A stretch of 11,009 nucleotides of DNA, taken from positions 1-11,009 of the forward strand of contig JAZQNP010000032.1 of assembly GCA_045627405.1 (NCBI GenBank), given 5' to 3'. The stretch is from Firm-04 sp045627405 (GTDB lineage: Bacteria; Bacillota; Clostridia; Oscillospirales; Ruminococcaceae). Numbering within the stretch: position 1 is the stretch's first letter; each line of letters opens with the position of its first letter. The notes beneath the pieces were generated by a model that saw nothing but the letters and a program-made list of their open reading frames with translations, was not told the DNA's origin and made no database searches. The position numbers and the translations under genes were made by a program. Of the stretch, positions 7,208 to 11,009 are shown in pieces.

Positions 7208-8089
7208 TCACGGATTTGTAATGGGATCATACATCTCCGGACGGCGGTCGCGGAACAGTCCCCAGTTCAGTTTATCCTGCGCGACGGCATCCAGATCGTA
7301 GGTGTGCAGAAGGATTTCCTCCCTGTCGCGGCTTGCCTGCTCTGCGACTGCGCCGGTTTCGGTCGTGAGGAAGGAGGAGCCGTAGAAGCGCAGCGACGAG
7401 GTCTGACCGCCGTTTTCACTGCACGGCGCGACGGCTTCTTCTCCGATGCGGTTTGCAGCGATCACGGGCGTGATATTTGCCGCAGCGTGACCGAGCATAC
7501 AGGTCTGCCAATGCTGCGCACTGTCGGTATCGAGGATCGGCTCCGAGCCGATGGCGGTCGGGAAGAACAGCAGCTCTGCGCCGTTCAGAACAAGACTGCG
7601 CGCAGTCTCCGGAAACCACTGATCCCAGCAGATGCCGACACCGATCTGCGCATAGCGCGTTTTCCATGTGCAGAAGCCGGTATTGCCGGGCGAGAAATAA
7701 AATTTCTCCTGATAATAATGGTCATCGGGAATGTGCGTTTTGCGGTAGACACCCAGCAGTGCGCCGTCTGCGTCGATGACCGCGCAGGAATTGTAAAGAC
7801 GGCTGCCGTCGCGTTCGTAGAAGCTCACCGGAAGAACGACAGACAGCTCTGCGGCAAGCTCCATACAGCGTCGGACAGCCGGATTCTCCTCTGTTTTCTG
7901 CGCAAATTCGTAATATTCATAGCGGCGTTCCTGACAGAAATACTGCCGTTCAAACAGCTCCGGCAGCAGAATGATCTGTGCGCCGTCAGCAGCTGCTTTG
8001 CGGATCGCACGCTCTGCCTTGTCCATGCTCTCGCGGGGATCTTTGCTGCACTGCATCTGCACGGCAGCAGCGGTGACGAGTCTGCTCAT
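7208..8089 (-). CDS. aguB: N-carbamoylputrescine amidase (nitrilase superfamily)
   Basis: This cytoplasmic enzyme hydrolyses N-carbamoylputrescine to putrescine, CO2 and ammonia, the last step of the agmatine route to polyamines. The 293-residue protein has the full nitrilase catalytic triad: E44 in LLPELFERQYFCQ, K117 in YRKTHIPDD and C154 in GICWDQWFPE. Stretches typical of AguB follow each residue, including PDDHYYQEKFYFSPGNTGF (121-139), FPTAIGSEP, NRIG and FYGSSF. The open frame extends to 8158, but the ATG at 8089 (MSRLVTAAAVQ) has GGAGG nine bases upstream and gives the normal N-terminus. It starts 49 bp after the stop of the activase-related gene and probably shares its transcript. 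The partner agmatine deiminase aguA, often adjacent in other genomes, is not in this window. Confidence 0.93.
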   Translation of the reverse strand: MSRLVTAAAVQMQCSKDPRESMDKAERAIRKAAADGAQIILLPELFERQYFCQERRYEYYEFAQKTEENPAVRRCMELAAELSVVLPVSFYERDGSRLYNSCAVIDADGALLGVYRKTHIPDDHYYQEKFYFSPGNTGFCTWKTRYAQIGVGICWDQWFPETARSLVLNGAELLFFPTAIGSEPILDTDSAQHWQTCMLGHAAANITPVIAANRIGEEAVAPCSENGGQTSSLRFYGSSFLTTETGAVAEQASRDREEILLHTYDLDAVAQDKLNWGLFRDRRPEMYDPITNP

Positions 8090-8138
8090 TCTATGTTTCC
8101 TCCGTTTCGGTGATGTAAAACACAATGCTTCTGAGGGA

Positions 8139-9329
8139 TCACAACAGCTCTGCGTCAATCAGCATTTTGGCGCGGTTATAGGCATTGATCCGCGTGCCGC
8201 TGGAATCGGTGTCAATGCTGACGATCTGACCGCCGAGCGTTCGGGCGAGGGAAGAGTAGATTCCGCGTCCGAAGATATGGTTCGGCATGCAGCCGAAGGG
8301 CTGCACGGCAAGCACCTTTTTGCAGCCGTGCCGGAGATAGCCCGCAGCTTCCAGCCCGATCAGCCAGCCGTCACCGACCGATGCACCCATGCGGACGGCA
8401 TCCTGCACCTCGCGTTTGAGTGTGTGCAGCGGCGGCAGTGCGAAAAATCCGGCATCCGTCATAATCTGCACCATTTGCTTTTGCAGCAGTTCCAGCACGC
8501 CTCCGACTGCGCGGTAGCCGAGTGCGGCAAGCTCCGGCAGCTTCACAAGCTGTGCGTCAATGTAATACAGCACATACCACGAAAGCCCGTTTGTAAAGCT
8601 CTCGCAGCCGGAATCTTCGAGGAATTGAACGATGTCCCAGTTTCCGGTTGCGCAGTATTTGGTATACAGCTCTCCGACGAGCGCGATGCGCTGCTTTTTT
8701 TCATTCGTGCGCGGGATTTCGGCAAAGGACTGTGTGATCTGCCGGAACCTGCGCAGCATGGCGGGGAAAGAGAGATTGCGGTTTGCTTGCAGCTCCTCTG
8801 CGAGGACGGCAAACCATTTTTGTCTGAGGCGTTCCGTGACGCCTTTTTTTCTTTCATAGGGGCGCACCTGCTGCACGAGCATCATCAGCAGATCACCGTA
8901 AAAGAGAGAAAACAGCGCGCGCCAGACCATGACCGGCGTAACCGGCATCTGGTTTTCGCTGTCGATGTGTTTGAGATTGAGCGTCAGGACGCGTGTCTGC
9001 GCGAATCCGGCTTTCCGGACCGATTTCCGGAGCAGATCGGTATAGTTGCACCCGCGGCAGGCGTCTCCGACAGTCGGCATCAGCAGTTTTGTGCGTGCGG
9101 GGTCATATTGACCGCTCCGAAGGGCATCGACCATCTGCCCGACCATGACCGCAAGGGGGAAGCACATATCATTGTGTGCATACCGCAGCCCCAGCCCGAT
9201 GACCTCTTCGCCCTGATCCAGGATGACAGGTCGGTAAAACCGTGAGGCAAAGGCATACTGCATCAGCGGGAAATGTGCATCCAGCATTGCTGGGATCAGA
9301 AGCGTCTGCTGTGAAGCGTGGGGTTTCAT
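8139..9329 (-). CDS. Stand-alone acyl-CoA dehydratase/activase-related protein
   Basis: This 396-residue protein resembles the C-terminal part of the large clostridial 2-hydroxyacyl-CoA dehydratase activase-like proteins (the COG3581 type region). Recognisable stretches are GLGLRYAHNDMCFPLAVMVG (45-64), GDACRGCNY (88-96) and a C-terminal block QPFGCMPNHIFGRGIYSS (343-360) leading into IDTDSSGTRINAYNRAKML (372-390). C56, C91 or C94, C242 and C347 sit in conserved contexts and may hold an Fe-S cluster; this is inferred. No ATPase (BcrAD/BadFG) domain is present, and none is encoded next to it here. The start at 9329 has AAAGGAGG six bases upstream; the longer frame to 9431 would run through the promoter. 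True substrate and partner are unknown. It leads a probable operon with aguB. Confidence 0.8.
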   Translation of the reverse strand: MKPHASQQTLLIPAMLDAHFPLMQYAFASRFYRPVILDQGEEVIGLGLRYAHNDMCFPLAVMVGQMVDALRSGQYDPARTKLLMPTVGDACRGCNYTDLLRKSVRKAGFAQTRVLTLNLKHIDSENQMPVTPVMVWRALFSLFYGDLLMMLVQQVRPYERKKGVTERLRQKWFAVLAEELQANRNLSFPAMLRRFRQITQSFAEIPRTNEKKQRIALVGELYTKYCATGNWDIVQFLEDSGCESFTNGLSWYVLYYIDAQLVKLPELAALGYRAVGGVLELLQKQMVQIMTDAGFFALPPLHTLKREVQDAVRMGASVGDGWLIGLEAAGYLRHGCKKVLAVQPFGCMPNHIFGRGIYSSLARTLGGQIVSIDTDSSGTRINAYNRAKMLIDAELL

Positions 9330-9368
9330 GCTGCGCCTCCTTTCGGATTTTGTCCGCTTTCCGGTTTT

Positions 9369-9397
9369 ATTATAACATGCAGAATCGTAATTGTCAA
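9369..9397 (-). promoter_or_regulatory. Consensus promoter of the activase-related gene and aguB
   Basis: On the minus strand, TTGACA (9397-9392) and TATAAT (9374-9369) are separated by 17 nt, a perfect vegetative consensus. It is about 40 bases upstream of the ATG at 9329 and its AAAGGAGG site. Strong constitutive activity, or strong activity under repression, would be expected. Confidence 0.88.
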
Positions 9398-9402
9398 TTC
9401 GC

Positions 9403-9433
9403 ATTTGCCGCCGGCAGAAGCGATGCGGCAAAT
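9403..9433. promoter_or_regulatory. Inverted repeat between divergent promoters
   Basis: ATTTGCCGC (9403-9411) and GCGGCAAAT (9425-9433) are perfect 9-bp inverted arms around a 13-bp spacer. Outer arms AATTC (9396-9400) and GAATT (9437-9441) extend the dyad with slight asymmetry. It lies between the two -35 boxes (9392-9397 and 9448-9453), as expected of an operator for a dimeric regulator acting on one or both promoters. No T-run follows on either strand, and the site is upstream of both transcript starts, so it is not a terminator. The regulator is unknown. Confidence 0.5.
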
Positions 9434-9447
9434 CGGGAATTTTCGCC

Positions 9448-9476
9448 TTGACAGCAAAGGAAAAGTGTGGTATGAT
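9448..9476 (+). promoter_or_regulatory. Promoter of uppP-ftsK
   Basis: TTGACA (9448-9453) and TATGAT (9471-9476) are separated by 17 nt. The predicted transcript start is near 9483, leaving a leader of about 50 bases with CGGAGG before the uppP ATG. The leader contains a weak GCCC/GGGC hairpin at 9493-9506. Confidence 0.8.
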
Positions 9477-9534
9477 ATAAGAGTATATCTATGCCCGCGA
9501 ATGGGCGGAAAATCACATTGCACGGAGGATCGGA

Positions 9535-10359
9535 ATGAGTATTTTAGACGCGATTATCCAGGGAATTATACAGGGGCTGACGGAGTTTCTTCCCGTGTCC
9601 AGTTCGGGACATCTGAAACTCTATCAGGCGATCACGGGGCAGTCAGTGGAAGAGGGAACCTTTCTGCTGGTGATTCTGCATCTCGGTACGCTGGTGGCGG
9701 TGTGCATCGCTTTTTGGGATACCATTCTCGCGCTGCTCAAAGCATTTTGCGGGATGATGAAGGACATTTTCACGGGGAAATTCAGGTGGAAGGAGATGGA
9801 TGCCGACCGCAGGATGCTGGTCATGCTGGTCATCTCACTGGTGCTGCTGGTGCCGTTCTATCTGATCAAGGATATTTTTGAAAACGTGGCTCTGCCGGTG
9901 CTTGCGCTGTGCTTTTTGTTTACATCCTGCGAGCTGTTCTTCGCAAGCCGCATCCGCGATACCAAAAAAACGGCAGGCGACATCACGGTAAAGGACGCAA
10001 TCGTGATCGGCTTATTTCAGTGCGCGGCACTGTTTCCGGGGGTCTCCCGCTCAGGCTCGACGATCAGCGGCGGACTGTTTTCGGGACTGGAAAAGGAAAC
10101 GGCAGTGCGGTATTCCTTTGTGCTCGGTATCCCGGCGATTCTGGGCGGCTGCCTCTCGGAGCTGCTGGACGTGATGGACGGTACGCTGACGGTCAATGTT
10201 CCTGCGGCGATCATCGGCTTCCTTGTGGCAGCCGTGGTCGGCGTGCTGGCAATCAAGCTGGTCAAGTGGCTGATCCGTTCGGATAATTTTATTGTGTTTT
10301 CGATCTATACGCTGCTGGTCAGCATCTTCACATTCGGCGTGTTGATTTTTATGAAGTGA
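9535..10359 (+). CDS. uppP: Undecaprenyl-diphosphatase (UppP/BacA)
   Basis: This membrane enzyme dephosphorylates undecaprenyl diphosphate to the monophosphate carrier used for peptidoglycan and other wall polymers; high levels give bacitracin resistance. The 274-residue length is usual. The first signature QGLTEFLPVSSSGH (13-26) contains E17 and H26, and the second, PGVSRSGSTISGG (168-180), contains R172. These align with E. coli BacA E21, H30 and R174. Q13 stands where E. coli has a Glu, as far as I know a common Gram-positive form. Several long hydrophobic segments span the rest. The ATG has GGAGG six bases upstream. It is the first gene after a promoter at 9448-9476, and an FtsK-type gene follows after 28 bp. 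Confidence 0.96.
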   Translation: MSILDAIIQGIIQGLTEFLPVSSSGHLKLYQAITGQSVEEGTFLLVILHLGTLVAVCIAFWDTILALLKAFCGMMKDIFTGKFRWKEMDADRRMLVMLVISLVLLVPFYLIKDIFENVALPVLALCFLFTSCELFFASRIRDTKKTAGDITVKDAIVIGLFQCAALFPGVSRSGSTISGGLFSGLEKETAVRYSFVLGIPAILGGCLSELLDVMDGTLTVNVPAAIIGFLVAAVVGVLAIKLVKWLIRSDNFIVFSIYTLLVSIFTFGVLIFMK

Positions 10360-10387
10360 GAGGACAGAGAGATTCGAGGTTAGAGAG

Positions 10388-11009
10388 ATGACGCAGAAAA
10401 AAAGCACCGGCAGCTCCGGTGCGAAGAAAAAGACAACAAATACGACGCCCCGCAAAACCACGGCAAAACGCATGAATTCCGCGAGCCGGACGAAGAAATC
10501 CGCGCCGGCAAAGCAAACCAGACCGATGAACAACCAGTTCTGGTCGGTGATTTTGTTTGCAGCCGGCGTACTGGTTCTGCTTTTGTCGGTGATTCCCGGC
10601 GCAAAGGCATGGCTTGTGCTGCACAATGCGCTGCTCGGTCTGTTCGGCGTCGGAATCTTTCTGGTTCCGGTCATTCTCGGCTATACGGGCATTCTGATCG
10701 CGCAGGAGAAGAGCCGGGAGGCATCGAGAAGAGCCATCTGGGGCGTTTTGCTGACGGTCATGGCGAGCGCGCTCGTGCAGCTCTTCTTCGGCGGAGAACT
10801 GACCGAGTCCGAGACAGCGGGACTGCTTTGGTATGAACGCGTCGTTAAGACGATCAAACTGTTCTGGAAAAACGGTCTTTCGCTGCAAGGCGGCGGTGTG
10901 TTTTCCGGCATCGTCGTGATTCCGCTGGTCTGGCTGCTGGACAGTGTCGGCGCGAAGATCATCACCGTGATGCTGACTGTCGTACTGATTCTGCTGCTGA
11001 CAAATCTCA
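10388..11009 (+). CDS. ftsK: FtsK/SpoIIIE DNA translocase, N-terminal part
   Basis: Only the first 207 residues are in the window; the reading frame is open at the right edge. Residues 1-48 form a Lys/Ser/Thr-rich basic cytoplasmic tail (MTQKKSTGSSGAKKK). They are followed by hydrophobic segments at about 51-69, 78-105, 117-134, 172-186 and 190-206, in keeping with the four-helix FtsK membrane domain. LQGGGVFSGIVVIPLVWLL (166-184) and SVGAKII (186-192) resemble the Gly-rich last segments of SpoIIIE/FtsK. Such proteins pump DNA through the division septum with a C-terminal motor, which would lie beyond the window. The ATG has GAGG eight bases upstream, and the gene is probably co-transcribed with uppP. 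The motor domain cannot be confirmed here. Confidence 0.85.
   Translation, partial: MTQKKSTGSSGAKKKTTNTTPRKTTAKRMNSASRTKKSAPAKQTRPMNNQFWSVILFAAGVLVLLLSVIPGAKAWLVLHNALLGLFGVGIFLVPVILGYTGILIAQEKSREASRRAIWGVLLTVMASALVQLFFGGELTESETAGLLWYERVVKTIKLFWKNGLSLQGGGVFSGIVVIPLVWLLDSVGAKIITVMLTVVLILLLTNL

Noticed and set aside
5369..8113. A 914-codon open frame on the plus strand
   Set aside because: It lies antisense to the unknown gene, fhs and most of aguB. The product is Cys/Asp/Arg-rich with no recognisable domain, and it crosses three genes plus an intergenic promoter. Long antisense frames arise from the codon bias of GC-rich genes on the opposite strand.
7971..9245. A 424-codon open frame on the plus strand
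   Set aside because: It is antisense to aguB and the activase-related gene, both clearly real. It has no ribosome site or family resemblance.
9330..9431. An N-terminal extension of 34 residues on the activase-related protein
   Set aside because: It would overlap a perfect TTGACA/TATAAT promoter. The ATG at 9329 has AAAGGAGG at ideal spacing.

Overview
The window looks like chromosomal DNA of an anaerobic Gram-positive Firmicute, most likely from the Ruminococcus/Oscillospiraceae group. This is inferred from moderately high GC, strong AGGAGG-type ribosome binding sites, consensus TTGACA/TATAAT promoters with 17-nt spacers, a FeoA-FeoB fusion, formate-tetrahydrofolate ligase, and a 2-hydroxyacyl-CoA-dehydratase-activase-like protein. 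There is no rRNA marker, so the genus is a guess. Coding density is high. I see no tRNA, rRNA, CRISPR array, insertion sequence or prophage gene.

From left to right, the first 9.3 kb is read almost entirely from the minus strand. (1) A ferrous-iron uptake operon comprises a fused feoA-feoB gene (254-2608) and, with its ATG directly against the feoB stop, a 49-residue Cys-rich single-pass membrane protein (104-253). Its promoter lies at 2658-2686. A GC-rich region with two hairpins follows the operon (6-64). (2) A probable three-gene operon runs fhs (5444-7108), then an unrecognised 335-residue gene (4436-5443) whose ATG abuts the fhs stop, then putP (2840-4402), and ends in a clear hairpin terminator (2804-2831). 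A promoter in the 99-bp gap upstream of fhs (7151-7180) probably drives it. (3) A two-gene unit consists of a stand-alone acyl-CoA dehydratase/activase-related protein (8139-9329) followed by aguB, N-carbamoylputrescine amidase (7208-8089).

At 9330-9534 the direction changes. This intergenic region carries two strong back-to-back promoters, with a 9-bp-arm inverted repeat between their -35 boxes. On the plus strand uppP (undecaprenyl-diphosphatase, 9535-10359) is followed after 28 bp by the start of an FtsK/SpoIIIE-type DNA translocase (from 10388), which runs off the window end.

Functionally this is mostly ordinary housekeeping: iron import, one-carbon metabolism, proline/sodium symport, polyamine synthesis, cell-wall lipid carrier recycling and chromosome segregation. 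I found no convincing new multi-gene system. The items most worth checking are the unknown gene between fhs and putP, the stand-alone activase-related protein beside aguB, and the dyad in the divergent promoter region.
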